From assembly GCA_016748015.1 (NCBI GenBank), contig JAAOMT010000543.1:186001-250000 (forward strand): a DNA stretch of 64,000 nucleotides, in the 5' to 3' direction. Within the stretch, counting starts at the first letter, position 1; every line of letters starts with the position of its first letter. This document shows positions 50,087 to 62,989 of the stretch, one piece after another. This stretch comes from Geosiphon pyriformis (lineage: Eukaryota > Glomeromycota > Glomeromycetes > Archaeosporales > Geosiphonaceae). The notes under the pieces were generated by a model. It was not told the DNA's origin and ran no database searches. It saw nothing but the letters and a program-made list of their open reading frames with translations. The translations under genes and the position numbers were made by a program.

Positions 50087-51400
50087 TAAAATCTGCCAAA
50101 AAAAAGCTACTTGTTTATACCAGAAGAAATTGCTAAATTAAATTTAAAAAATTTAAGTACTTTACAACAGATACAACTTAAAGTTTTTTTAAAACAATAC
50201 ACTGATATTTTTGTCAACAAAAATAAATTCAGACATATTAATATTATAAAACATCAGATTAATATAAAAAATGCCAAATTCATCAAACAATAAGCCTATT
50301 AAATAAACTTAATAGGCAATAATCTGATTAAACAGGAAATATAATAGATGCTAAATAATGAATTGATTAAGGAATTATTAAGTTCTTGATTTTTTTTAGT
50401 AGTATTGGTTACCAAAAAAAATGAGAAAATATCATTCTGTATAGACTACCAAAAACTTAACAATATTATTCAAGAAGATAGCTATTCAACTCCTTTTATT
50501 TAAGAAATTTTGGACAACTTAGGAAATAAAAAATAGTTCTCTTCTTTAAACTTAATCAGTGAATATTGACAAGTTAAAATAAACTCTAAGAACAAAAAAA
50601 AATAGCATTTACTACAAAAAACAGAAATTTTGAATTCAATATAATGCTTTTTAGACTTTATAATATTTTAGCTATCTTTTATTGTCTTATAAATATTATG
50701 TACAAAGAAATTCTCTGAAAATTGGTTATAATATATTTGGACAATACCAATGTGTTTTTGGAAACATTTAATGACTATTTGCTCTATTTCTAACAAGTTT
50801 TTAATTGTTTATAGAGTGCTAAACTAAAAACAAATACTTTTTTGGAAAGATTAAATTAAAATTTTTAGAATACATAAAAAAAAAAATAGAGTAAGACCAA
50901 ATTTGATTAAAGTAAAAAAGATCAAAAACTTCTTGGTTCTAATTAACTTATAAGAATTAAAAAAAATTTTAAGATTAGCTAAATATTATCATAAATTTGT
51001 CAAAAATTTCTTAAATATTACAAACCATTCTATTATTTGCTGTCAAAATAAGTCTCATATTTATAGAGAAAAAAACAGCAAGAGGCTTTTAATTATTTTA
51101 AGCAATACTTAATAAAAACACCAATATTGGTTTATTTAGACTTTAATAAATGCTTTATAATTGCTATAAATGCTTCAAAAAATGCATTAGAAATTGTTCT
51201 GTCTCAAATTAAATTAAACAATTAAGAACATTTAATTGTCTATAGTACTAGTTCAGTGGAGAAAATATACAGTACAACAAATTTAAAATATCTTACTATT
51301 TATTAAACAGTACAAAATTGAAAACACTACTTTTACCAACTATTTGATTTATATACAGATTACAAAAAACTTATTTGGTTATTCAGCAAGCCACAGCTAA
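50087..51400 (+). pseudogene. Gypsy B reverse transcriptase and RNase H remnant
   Basis: Text in order: LKQYTDIFVNKNK, INIIKHQINIKNAKFIKQ, LNNELIKELLSS, LVTKKNEKISFCIDYQKLNNI (outline), LDNLGNKK, SSLNLISEY, then YLDNTNVFLE at about 50735-50762 where active enzymes have YLDD; again Asp to Asn by G-to-A. The tether and RNase H follow (FLNITNHSIICC near 51010, LVYLDFNKCFIIAINASKNA near 51128). Dozens of stops. Open piece 50111-50293. Confidence 0.8.
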
Positions 51401-51739
51401 AAAAAAATATGTATGATAAAATACTTATTTGCAATAATTTTTATACAAAGTATATTATAAAGAAAAAACCAAGAATATTAATATTAACAGTTTGTTAAAA
51501 ATAATGCAAATTTGACCCAAAATTTTTAAACATAACTACCTATTAACAATTACATTAGTATATATTAACACTACAAGTCAAAAAAAATTATCTTAACAAG
51601 AACAAAGTAGTATATAAGAACAAGCTTGTAATTACTTTATTTAGAACAACTAACTATACTATTGAAAATGTTAAAACTATACTACTCCATAATAAGTTAT
51701 AAAAAACAGTAAAAAAAAACTGTTTTATATAGCATATAC

Positions 51740-52500
51740 TCTAATTTAACTGTAGAACACTTTAACAAAGACACTATTTTAAAAAAATAATGAATCTATA
51801 TTATTGGCCAATAATATATAAGAATATTTTTGAATATATTATTAATTATAACTTATATTAATAAAAAAAAAAGCCAGAATCATAAAACCATTTTGACCTA
51901 TTCTAATTAGAAATTTATTTGATAAAATTAAAATTGATTTGGTTAGTTTTCTTTTATTTACATCCAAAAAAAACTTTTATATTGCTGTAATAATAAACTA
52001 CTTTATTAAATAGTCTAAATTAGAACTATTTTAGTGGTCAATGCTAAAACAATAGCTGAATTTGTGCATTAAAATTTAATTTGCTAATATAAATGCCTAA
52101 AAAAATTGTTATTCAACCAAAAAATATATTTTGTTAATAGTATATTAATCAAACTAAGCCAACAATTTGAAATAAAATAATTATTATTATTGTTATATCA
52201 TCTATAAACAAATAAATTAATAGAACAATTTAACCAAATATTATGTAAAGTATTAGCAAAAATAAGTTACAAAAATACACAAAAATGGAACTTATTCATA
52301 CTCTCTGTATTATTTATATATCAAACAATAAAACAAAATATTATCCAGTTTACACTATTTGAACTAGTATATAAAAGACAAGCCACTTTATTTATTAAAT
52401 AAAAAATACTTTTTTTTTAACAGAATCAATTACCAAAAAAAATTTTGAAGCTATTTTACATCAAAAAACATATTAGCTAATAAAAACATTAGAAAAAAAT
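51740..52500 (+). pseudogene. Gypsy B integrase remnant
   Basis: HFNKDTILKK then MNLYYWPIIYKNIFEYI near 51760-51840 is the outline of the H2C2 zinc domain. IKLIWLVFFYL, IVIQPKNIFC and the ending KTYYPVYTI-type text near 52330 fit the DDE core and the FxLxYG-like region. All frames broken. Confidence 0.65.
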
Positions 52501-52963
52501 TATAAAACAGCAGTTAACAATATTAATAATATTTAAGAATGACAAAAAAAAGACATAATAATTGCTTATCCAATCAGTTGAATTTAAGATTGAAAACAAA
52601 ATATTGTTATATCATACAAAAGCTAAAAAACAGTGAAGTGAAAAATTTGACCCAAAATAGAATAGACTATTTCATATACACAAAGTTTTAGGCAATAAAG
52701 TATACAAATTATAATTAAAGAACAAAATTTTAAAGAAAATAATATATAAAAATCAACTGAAAATTTATTATATTAATCAAAAATTATCATTATTTGTATT
52801 TTAATAAAAACACAAATTTCATTAATCAGATTAAAAAATATATTACAAGATCTAAAACTAATTATTATTATTAAAATATAGTCTACTAATCATAAATTAA
52901 ATCATAAATTTAAGTATATATAAAAATTAAAATAACAAAGAAAGAGATAATAAAACTTTTAAT

Positions 52964-53619
52964 ATGGATCTTTCAGATCAAATTCTAAAACTTTTAAAAC
53001 AACTATTTGAAACAATTTAACAATTCACAATACCAATAAAAATTACAATTAATAAAAAAAAGATATAATACAGAAATTTACACAAAAAAAAATGTGCAAA
53101 AGTTTAACTAAAACTAAGCATTTATATTTTTATGAATAATAAGAGAGAAAAAAAAAAGTACATGGTCTTTGATACTAAAAAAATTTAATAAGATTTTTTC
53201 CAGAAGACCAAATTATCTAATATAGAAAAATAAACACCAGAAAACACCAAAAAATAGAAAAAAAGACTTTTACTAATTTACTGGTTTTTTAAGATCAATA
53301 AACAACTAAAATTAAAAACACTATATGAAGATTTTAATAAATGAATTTTCAACAAAAAAGCTCTAAAACAAGTAGAAAAATTTGTAGAAAAAACAACTTA
53401 ATATTATACTACAAAGCAATCTACTAATTATATACAGTTTTTAAATACTGTCCAGCCATACTACTAGATAATATACAAAAAACTATTATAGTTAACAAAA
53501 AAGAACAAATAACAAATACACAGTTTAAAAATCTACAAAAAGCAATACTTGATACAACTATTAAATACTATATTAAAAGAACAATTTTTACAGATACATA
53601 TAATTTTACAGAAGCTTAA
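52964..53619 (+). pseudogene. additional frame between integrase and 3' LTR of Gypsy B
   Basis: Starts MDLSDQILKLLKQLFETI and ends about 20 bases before the 3' LTR with KRTIFTDTYNFTEA; roughly 218 codons once stops and small shifts are ignored. Charged, with no signal peptide or membrane segment, so it is not env-like. The text FKYCPAILLDNIQKTIIVNK is relatively undamaged. Function unknown; I recognise no domain. Confidence 0.55.
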
Positions 53620-53638
53620 TTCTAAAAGAAAAAAATAA

Positions 53639-54604
53639 TGTTACTTAAATAGAAAAAAACAAATTTAAAAAATATTGAAAAAATATAATTATAAAAAAAT
53701 GTGATAATGCAAAATAACACAAAATAATGCATTATAATTTAAAATAACATAAAATAACACAATAATATAAAATAGTACGAAATAATTAGTCATAATATAA
53801 AATAACTAATTACAATATAAAAAAACAAAGCAATAACAGAAATAATAAGCAATAGCTAGTAATAACAAGTAATCAAAAAACAATTTTGTAAATCTAGAAA
53901 TATGTATAAAAAATAAGTAGTTTTAACAGTAAAAAAAAAACAGACAAAGAAATAGTCAGATAGAAAATATATCTTTTACTTATATTTATTAAATTTACTT
54001 TATCTATATATCTATATTATTTCAAATAAAGAAAATATTTGAAACAAAAAAAATTACTCATTTATGATCCATGAATTTTGTGTTTAAATTAAATTATGTA
54101 TTCTCTTATCTTTATTTTTAGCCTAATACTTTTAGCATAAAATACCTTAAACAAATAATAACTTAAACTAATTACTCTTGATTACAGTAATTAATAATAC
54201 TAATTTCTTTTATTTTTTCTCTTTTGTAAAATGACAACATTGTAAAATTGACTGTTTAAGAATAAACTTTATAACAGTTTGATAAAAAAAAGAAGCTTTT
54301 TTTAAGATTAAATATTAACATTATTATATTAGCTTATTAGAAGAATAAAAAGATACTACCAGACTTTAGTAACTGTGCTTAATTAGCTCAAAAAAATAGC
54401 TTATACACTTAAGTCATAAATAGCTAAATACTTTTTTGTGCTTTATAACTAAAGAACTCTATAAGTAAAACTAATAAAAAATCTTTAAAGATTAATATTA
54501 AACAATTTATCTTAAGTATCTGAAATAAAAATCTTCAAGTTTTTAGTATTTAAATTTAAAGCACCAAATATTACCATTATATCTTACCAAGTTTACTCAT
54601 AATA
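53639..54604 (+). repeat. 3' LTR of Gypsy B
   Basis: 966 bases, TGTTACTTAAATAG at the start and TTTACTCATAATA at the end; pair of 44749-45709. Slightly more AT-rich than the 5' LTR. Confidence 0.85.
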
Positions 54605-56030
54605 CTATTTACATAAGCTATAAACAAGAAAAATTAATATATATATTAAAAAAAAGGAGTAATATAAAAATAATATGTAAAACAACTGTATATTTTCTTA
54701 ACATTAAAGTAAATATAAGTATTAAAGTTTATAATTTATTGTTTTCTATTATGTCTAAATTGTAAATAGTTGTGTTAATATTAAAATGTATTTTTTTTTG
54801 CTTTGTGATTTTGTATATAAACAGTTAAACTACTATAAATATATGTGTTTTATAGCTTAAACTTTAACAGTTTAACTTCCAAAATAAATATTAAATAAAA
54901 AAATATTATGTGATTAATTTAATTAAGTTAAAAAACATTTTTATATTATAGATAAAGATCAAAAATTATTTTAGAATTGCTAATAATATTTAAGCAGATT
55001 TCTTTGCATATAATATGGTCTTATTATATTTGATTCTTCTAGTTAGTATGTATAAAAAATTTATTATGGCTAATAGTTTAGTTGTATTAGGCAATACTTG
55101 TTATTTTGTTTGTAATATTTATTGAAATATTTGTTTTGCTTAATAGATAGTAGACTTAAGTGTAAAAATTATCAATAATTTATTCATTTAAGACATAAAT
55201 TAAATCTGTAGTACTTTGGTTTAATATTCAAATTTTTATATGCTTTCTGAATTTACCAGTAGAATATTAGCAGTTTTTTGTACTTATCTTATAAAAATAA
55301 TTTATAGAAGATTATTAATTGTTATTAAAAAGAGACTTTATAACAAAAATTAATTAGATATTTTGTGTTTAATATGTAGTAATATTAAGTTGTCTAATTA
55401 TGTTTTTATTTGTTTTAAGAATACTGCTCTATGTTTTGAAATATTACTTAATTATACTAAGTTATGAATATTTTTGATAAAAGTTTGCTTTTTATTGTTT
55501 TTTTTAATGCTATACATTCTTTTTTTAGAGATTTTAAATATTAGTATTTATGTTATTTTATGTAAAAATTTTGTTTTTAAGAACTGAATAAATAAAACAG
55601 AATTGATTTTTAATAACAAAAAAAAACCATGTTTGTAATAATAAACTTTGTTTATTATTTGGCTAAAAAACATTATAACATATTGTGATTATTTAGGTTT
55701 AAATTTAAAGTAAATATAAAAAAAGTAGTTTAGTTAATAATATAAAAACAGTGCTTATTGTTTTTTGTAGTATGCATAATTATTTGTCAATTAAAGTAGT
55801 TTATTTATTTAGTATTATTAAATTATTTATTATTAGTTTTAGTTTATATAGAGCTTGTTTTTTTATTTAGATATAAACAATAATACAATAATTTATATAA
55901 ATATATAGTATTGTCTTAATTGATTTAAATGGCCAATTATATATAGTAAGTATATATAAGTTATGTTTAATTAAATTTATTAGTTTGTTTTTTTGTTTTA
56001 GATAGTAATTAAACTATATTATTAATAAAT
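54605..56030 (+). mobile_element. LINE2 fragment 4: RNase H end, zinc region and tail
   Basis: Near 55245-55440 the plus strand reads LNFTSRILAVFCTYLIKIIY and VIKKRLYNKN, then ILCLICSNIKLSNYVFICFK, parallel to LINE1 TADFTSRSTSSVHTYFMKSL, AVXKHLYDRR and VLCLYCGEVEVSDHVFSCKV. The tail and 3' untranslated text (tggccaattatatatag near 55931) follow. It closes the dissected LINE2 copy. Confidence 0.68.
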
Positions 56031-57060
56031 TTATGAAAAAAAATAACTATAATATAAAAAAATTAAGTAGTTAAAATTAATTTTTTTTTAATATTAACTA
56101 TTAATTTTAAATTTTAAAAAAATATTTTTTAAATTAACCAAAAAAATTTGTAAAATTAAAAATTTAGAATTAGTTTTTAAATAATAAAGTTTTAATTTCT
56201 TTTTATGTATAATTTTTTTTAAAACTTTAGTCTTAAATTTATTAATAATAAATAATAGTTTATTATTATGTTATTTTTTAAAAATATTTAATATAAATAA
56301 TTATAATTTGACATTTTTTAAAGTATTAAAAAAAATATAATCTTTTAGTAAAAATTTTTTTAATATTATTGGTTAATTGAATAATTTTTTACTAAAAAAC
56401 TAATTAATATATTGTTATTTTTATATAAATTAAGTTAAATAATATGTATTTTATTGTATTTTGTTTTATTATTTTATATATTAATAATATTAATAAAATA
56501 AAAATATTTTATTTTTGTTTAAAATTAGTTAAAATCTTGGTTAATAATTTATAAAAAGTATTGTTAAAACATTTTACAAATTTATTTATTAATTTTTTAT
56601 ATTAAATTATTTACAAAATATTTTTTAATTTAAATAAAAGTTTAATTAAGCATTTATATTTACAAATAATATCTTTATAAATAAAATTTATTATTAATTT
56701 TGTATTTGCTTTTTAAATAATTTTTGTTTTAAGTTATTTAGTAATTTATTATTAGTATAATATATTAGTTTATTAAATAGATATCTAATTAAATTAATTT
56801 TAATTTAGTTAAATAATTATTTAATTTTAATAAAATTTAAAATTTAATAAGACAAATTTTTTTTTAATAATTATTACAAATATTAATATATATTAAATAA
56901 TTTTTTGAATATAAAACCAAAAACAATATTTTAATATTCTTTAAATTATATTGTTTTTTTTAAAATATGTTATATAAAATTGTTTTTTATGTTTTTAAAT
57001 TAATCTAAATTAATTAATTAAATTTATTTTATTTTATTATATTTTAAAATATGTTTAAAT
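56031..57060 (-). mobile_element. Gypsy A-related remnant (Gypsy C), integrase part
   Basis: The nucleotide text follows 34850-35870 closely (for example attaataatattaataaaat followed by aaaatattttattt at about 56483 versus 35169), only more AT-rich. It carries the same minus-strand integrase remnant. Continues at 60780 after an insertion. Confidence 0.65.
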
Positions 57061-59044
57061 ACTATTTAATAAAATAAATCAAACTAAATAACTTAAATTA
57101 AATATGTTTTATATATTTTTTATATATAATTAATTATCTAAATTAGTTAAAAAACTAATTAAGCTAAATTAAAATAAAAAATAAATAAATTCAATATACT
57201 AAGTTTTTTTATAATACTATTCAAATTTTAATTATTAAAAATAAAATTACTAAAAAATAATTTGATTTTTTTATAATTATTTTTAATTTTAAAACTAATA
57301 TTTATTATAATATAATTATATAACTAATAGTATTATTATTTAATAGAAATATTTGGTAGTATTAACTTTATTTTTATTTATATTATTAAATTTTATCTTA
57401 ACTTTAAAATTAACAAAGTTTTTAAACATATTAACCAAAAGACCAATAAAATAATTAAAAACAGTTACTATAAAAACAAATTTTTTTTTATCTTAAGACT
57501 TTTGTATATATTTTTATTTAGAAGAAAAATAACTAAAATAATTAAAAAATTAATAATTTTAATAACAAATTTAATTAAAGCAATCAAATTCAAAATCTGA
57601 GATTTCAAAAAATTTAATTTAAAACTTAATAACAAAATTAACAACAAATAAAAAAACCAAAGAAACAAATATTTTAGCAAAAAATTTTTTATTAATAAAA
57701 AATAATACACAAAACTTAGAGCCAACAGCAAACTTAACAAATAACTTAAAAAAAAAAGATGATAATATTTTATAATTTAAAAACAAATGATTTAAACTCT
57801 GATATTTGTAGCAAAAATACTTATTAAATATAATATTTACATAAAATACCAGTTTTTATAATAATAAAATCCAAAAATCTAGAAAAATTAAATATTACAA
57901 TAACAAAGTATTAATAATAATAAAAATAAAAAAAATAAAAAATAAAACAAGTTTAATTACCAACTTAAAAAACCAAATTACTAATTTTAAAAGTAGTATA
58001 ATAATAAAAAAATTAATAATTTTAATATTAAAAATATTTTTAAGATAATAATTTTTTTTTAATTAAGTAAAAAAAATTTAATACTGTTCTTTTTAATTAA
58101 TATAAACCAATTATTATAAGCAATAACACCAGAAAAAAAGTTTTTAAAATAAAAATATATTATTTTTATAAGTCAGTTAACTTTAATTTTATTAAAATAA
58201 TAACACCAAAAATACTAAAAACATTTTTAATATTATTAAAAAATATGCCAAAAAAAAATATTATAAAAATAAAAAATTATTAATAACAATTTTGGTAACA
58301 ACAACTAAAAAAAACTTAAAAGCAAAATTTATATAAAACAACTTAATATTGTTTTTTAAAATAAATTTAAGTTAAACAAAATTAAGCACCAAATAAAACA
58401 AAAAATTAATCAAAGTTAATTTAATCTTAAAAATAATATTAAGTATTAAAGTATAAGTTATCTATTTAAAAATTTTTAATAAATGAAAATTGTTTTTTAA
58501 ATATTATTAAAGATAGCATTAAAAAATAAAAAAAAAGATAATAATTTGATTTCTATTTAATTAATTTAATTTTTAAGATTAAATAACTTAATAAATTATT
58601 TTGTTTTAAAAACTGGTAATAATTTGTTAAAAAACATTATATTTAACAATATAACTAATAATTAATTATGGTTTATTTTAAAAAATATATTATTATTTTT
58701 ATAAAAAAATTTTATTTAAGATTTTATTTGAAACTATAAATAAATTTAGTATAATAATAGTATTTATAAACAATTATTATTGTTTTTTAGTTTTTTTTAG
58801 TTTTTTTGTAAAATAATAATAATAGTATTAATAATTGTTGACTAATCTATTATAAAAAACTTTTAGGCTCTTAAAAAAAATAAAAATAATATTAAGATTA
58901 ATCCAAATATGTTTTATAAAAAAAACTTTAAAAATTTAATAATAAATATTATTATTTTATAAAAAATATTGTTTTATTTAATATTATAAAAAATGTTTTT
59001 AATATAATAAATAATTTTAAATAATTTTATTTTTATTTTATTAA
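57061..59044. other. AT-rich stretch of unknown origin
   Basis: Around 88 percent A+T by eye. Sits inside Gypsy C together with the LINE at 59045-60720. The minus-strand open frame at 57468-57740 (90 codons, almost only Leu, Ile, Phe, Asn, Lys) looks like a composition artefact. A plus-strand Asn/Lys-rich text resembles the LINE ORF1 tail only vaguely. No family assigned. Confidence 0.4.
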
Positions 59045-60720
59045 TGCATTTAATAAATGAAGTCCAATCACTATCTAGTATATAGAACCAAACTAAATAG
59101 TTTACACTAAATATAACTTATATACTTACTATATGTAGCTAGCCATTCAGGCCAGACAAGACAACACTACATACTTAATACAACTCACACATCACAATCA
59201 AGCCCAGAAAAAAAGAGACACAATTTATGACAACCAAAACTGACAGCAAAAGATTTAATAATGCCAAGCAACCTAACCACACCATCTGACAGCAAAGAAG
59301 ACACACCATATGACAAGCCTAATATTAAACCACCATCTTTAACTAATCTAGCACTTTCCATATCTGCCCTATATTAAGACCTAACCAGCCACATTTTAGA
59401 CTGATACAACTCAACCAAACACCTTACAAAATCAACAACCACACAAAAAGTCTTTTTTCTGTCATCAAAAATCCCAACAGCTTCCATGTACTATTCTTTC
59501 AGAACAAATCCCTTATATAGCAGAGTACAGACTAACATCTGATGAACAATAGGCAAAAATTCTCAAGACAGTAGAAGAAGCCAAGTTACAAACACCCACC
59601 AAAGAAGTCCAACAAGCAGCAGCCTCTAACAAAATTTCATCATGAACAAACACATTATAAACATAAGTAAAAACATAATCTGACAATTCAATCTTACCAC
59701 AAAGTAAACACAAAACACCAGAGTAATTTTTATTATATAATCTTTTCCTTACAACCACTAGAAATCTTCTATGCACAGCTTTCATCATGTACATGTAAAA
59801 ACCTAAAGACTTCTAACTAGTAAACCCAGCCAGCATGTACAAATCAAGATGCCAAATCTTAGCAGTGACATACTAATTGAAATCTTTCAACATAGCATTC
59901 AAAACCACACCATAACCAAAGCCAGCCTCCCAATAAGCATGAAAAATAGAATGAGAAATATCCCTAACAAAGTAGTGGACATTGCTAAATACTCAGCCAT
60001 TAAAAAACATTTATGCACTTCTGCTGGTAACATGAAGGAAGAGCCAGCAACTTCACCAGCCAAGACATCAGCTCTTGTATTCCCAGGAATCCCAGAATAA
60101 TCTTTAATCTTAACCCAATACACAGAAAGATTTTTATCTTTAATTAGATTGAAAATATGCCTTCTCTCAATCTAGTACTAATTATGAAAATCCAGAACAT
60201 CAAAAAAGACCTCAGATACATATGCATTAATAGCAGCTTGGCTGTCAAGATGCAAAACTACTGAACTGGAAGAAAAAACACATTCCAAAGAAAAGGCAAC
60301 AGTCTGCAATTTAACCATAGTAGAAGAAAGAAGGCCATAAACACCAACACCAATCCCCATATCCAAAGCAGAAAATACGTAGCCACACTACTAATGACAT
60401 CAGCAAAGCCAGCAAATTTTAATGAACCATCTATGTAAACATCAAACGAGCCAGACCAAATCTCAAGCAAATACTGCACACCTTAGCAAACCACTCAGAA
60501 ACCAAAATGCTACAGTCAAAGAATTGTCTAAAACTTATGGCATTAAATGGCAATAAGCCTTTATCATGTAAAAACTTTAATGTAATATCGAACCACTATA
60601 GAATAAAACTTTTAGGACTGAGTCTTTTTCAACAATGAAATGTTTTCTACTTTATTATACTACCCTTTTTGTCAATAAGTTTATTACTAAAGGCAATTTC
60701 AAATTACTTCAAAGAACAAA
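59045..60720 (-). mobile_element. 5'-truncated LINE, minus strand, inserted in Gypsy C
   Basis: On the minus strand: RNase H (SFDVYIDGSLKFAGF at 60479-60258; VKLQTVAFSLECVFSSSSV and LHLDSQAAINA at 60366-60178; WVKIKDYSGIPGNTRADVLA at 60123-59899), the zinc region (CLLCGKIELSDYVF at 59794-59513), tail and 3' untranslated region to about 59050. The text keeps Arg (59747-59749) where LINE1 has a stop at 28496. Stops and shifts break it. Less AT-rich than its host, so younger. Confidence 0.8.
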
Positions 60721-60779
60721 TACAACCAAAAAATAAAGCATTCCTCAGAATTATTAACATAAAAAAATCACTAGGACTT

Positions 60780-62900
60780 TAAAAATAAATAATTTTTAAT
60801 ATTGTTGTAATTTTCTAAATTTATTATTTTATTATTAAAAGTTTGTTAATATAATAATTTAATTAGTACTTATCTTGTTTTATATTAAAAATTATTAATA
60901 TTAGTGTGTAATTTTTTTGGTTTGTTCATAGTTAATTAAAAATCTTATTTAACAAAATTGTTTATATTAGGTTTTAATATTTTATGTAGTTATTTAAATA
61001 TAATATTAAATTTATTAATATTAAATTAATTTTAAAAGTGTTTTAAAGCTTAAATTATTGCAATTATTTTTAATTTAGTAAAAAATACTTGATTTTGGTA
61101 AATTTTAATATTTTATTAACATATATAGTAACTTTTTGTTGTTATTTTAATTTAATTAAAATAAAATAATATTAAATACTATATAAAAAATATTAATAAT
61201 TATTTGAAATTTTTTATTAAAATTTAAATAACCAAAAATTAGAATTATTATTAATTTTGTTTTAAAAATATTAAAAGCTATTTATTATTCAAAAATTTAT
61301 TAATATTTTAATTTTGTTTTTTATAATTATTAAAAAACTTTTTACAAATAACTTAAATAAGTTTAAAGATAAAAAAACAAATATTAATATTATTAAAATA
61401 AACAATTACTAATTTTTATAATTATTTAGTATAAAAATATTTATAAATTTTTAAAATATTATTAATATGTTATATAAATTCAAAAAACATTAAATTAAAT
61501 TTATAATTTTTTTTGTAAAGTAAATACTATTTTTAATTGGCTATTAAGTTTATAATAACTTATTAATATTTATTTTTCAAATTAAAATTGAAAAATATTT
61601 AATCACTTTTAAAAACACTTATGAAAATTTTTTTAATAATTATAATTTAATTTTAATAAATTTTTTGTTTTTTAAAATTATTATTTGCCAAAATTTATTA
61701 TTAATAGCCAATAATATAATTTTTTTTAAACTTTTTTTAAAAATAAATATAGATTTAATAATTTCTTAAAATTTTAAAAAAGTAATAATTTTCTTAAAAT
61801 TATAATCAATTTTTAATTATTTGTATTTTTATTGTAATATTTTTTTTAATAACTAAATTCATATTTAAAATAAAAAACTTTTTAATTAAGACTTTTATTT
61901 TTTTTTTATTGGATCTAATTATTTAAATTTCAAAAAATAATAAATATATTTTATTTTTATTTATATTAAAATTAATAGTACTATATAAAAAAAAATTATT
62001 TTGTTTATATTTATTTTTTTAGTTTTTAAAGTATTTATTTAAGAATTTAAAAAAGGTTTGGTTTTATTATCTGTCTTAAAACTATTATTAATTATCAAAA
62101 ATTCTCTTATTTTTTTAAATTTAGTTTTTATATTTACAAACTGCCTAGAATTAATACTACTTAGAAGTATTTTCAAAATTAAATTTGTCTTGTTACTTTA
62201 ATTTTTAATATTTTTAATTAAAATTTTTAGTTTTATATAAAAACATTCTTAACAAAATTATAAATAATCTTTTTTGCTTAGTTATATTATTGTTAATAAT
62301 AGTTGTTAAATTTAAAATAAAGAAATTAGTATTTTATAAAATATTAAAAAAATATAACAAAAATAAAATATATTTTTTAAAAACTGTATTTTTAAAAAAA
62401 TTTGGAATAAAAAAGAAAAAAAAGTTTTTTTAATTTGAGTTTTAAAATATTTTATAGTTATATTGTATTAAATAGAATTAAGTTACATATTAAAAAAATT
62501 ATTATTAATATAAAAAATTGGTTATTATGCTAATAAATAAAATTAATATTTATTTTTACTTATTTAATTAAAAAATTAAAAAATTATATTTATTAAATCT
62601 GTTAATAATATAATAATTAAAAGTTTAATTTTTATTAATTATTATATATATAACCGAATATATGTAATTGGTTATTTTATTTTAAATAATAAATATTATT
62701 AATTTTTTTAATAACTATATAAATAATATCTTTTTTAGTTAGAAAAAACATTAAATAATTAAACAATTAAAATTTGAAATTTTTTTCTGTTTTTTTATTA
62801 ATATATATATTTTTCTATTTAATATTAATGATAATATTAGAATTAACTTAAAAAATCATTTGTTTGCTTTCTTAATTTATTTAAATAAAAAATATAATAA
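60780..62900 (-). mobile_element. Gypsy A-related remnant (Gypsy C), RNase H and RT part
   Basis: From 60790 the text matches 35890 onward (ttttatat.aaaa.ctattaatattggtgtataattttt at about 60880 versus 36005), so it continues the remnant ending at 57060. It becomes unreadable beyond about 61900. Extremely AT-rich and without CpG. Confidence 0.55.
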
Positions 62901-62989
62901 TAATTATTTTTAATTTTAAGAATCATTAAAGTAAGGCATAAAATAATAACAGCAGTCTTATCTTATTGGCAATTATGAACTATTCCTTT

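Larger units (their letters stand above)
44749..54604 (+). mobile_element. Ty3/Gypsy retrotransposon (Gypsy B), plus strand, 9.9 kb, decayed but structurally complete
   Basis: LTRs at 44749-45709 and 53639-54604 in direct orientation, both beginning TGTTAC. Directly after the 5' LTR comes TTTGGTGCTCT (primer-binding-site-like); directly before the 3' LTR comes a purine run (aaaagaaaaaaat). Internal order: gag and knuckle (up to about 47330), protease (about 47930-48290), RT (about 50110-50990), RNase H (about 51000-51400), integrase (about 51750-52500), then an additional frame (52964-53619). Stops are dense in every frame. It is inserted in LINE2 between RT and RNase H. Confidence 0.85.

Noticed and set aside
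57468-57740. 90-codon Leu/Ile/Phe-rich frame resembling a membrane protein
   Set aside because: Composition artefact of AT-rich DNA read on the T-rich strand; no start context, no conservation.
12100-62900. Organellar (mitochondrial) origin of the AT-rich block
   Set aside because: Contents are nuclear-type LINE, Gypsy and Tc1 elements nested in each other, with no mitochondrial genes, rRNAs or tRNAs.
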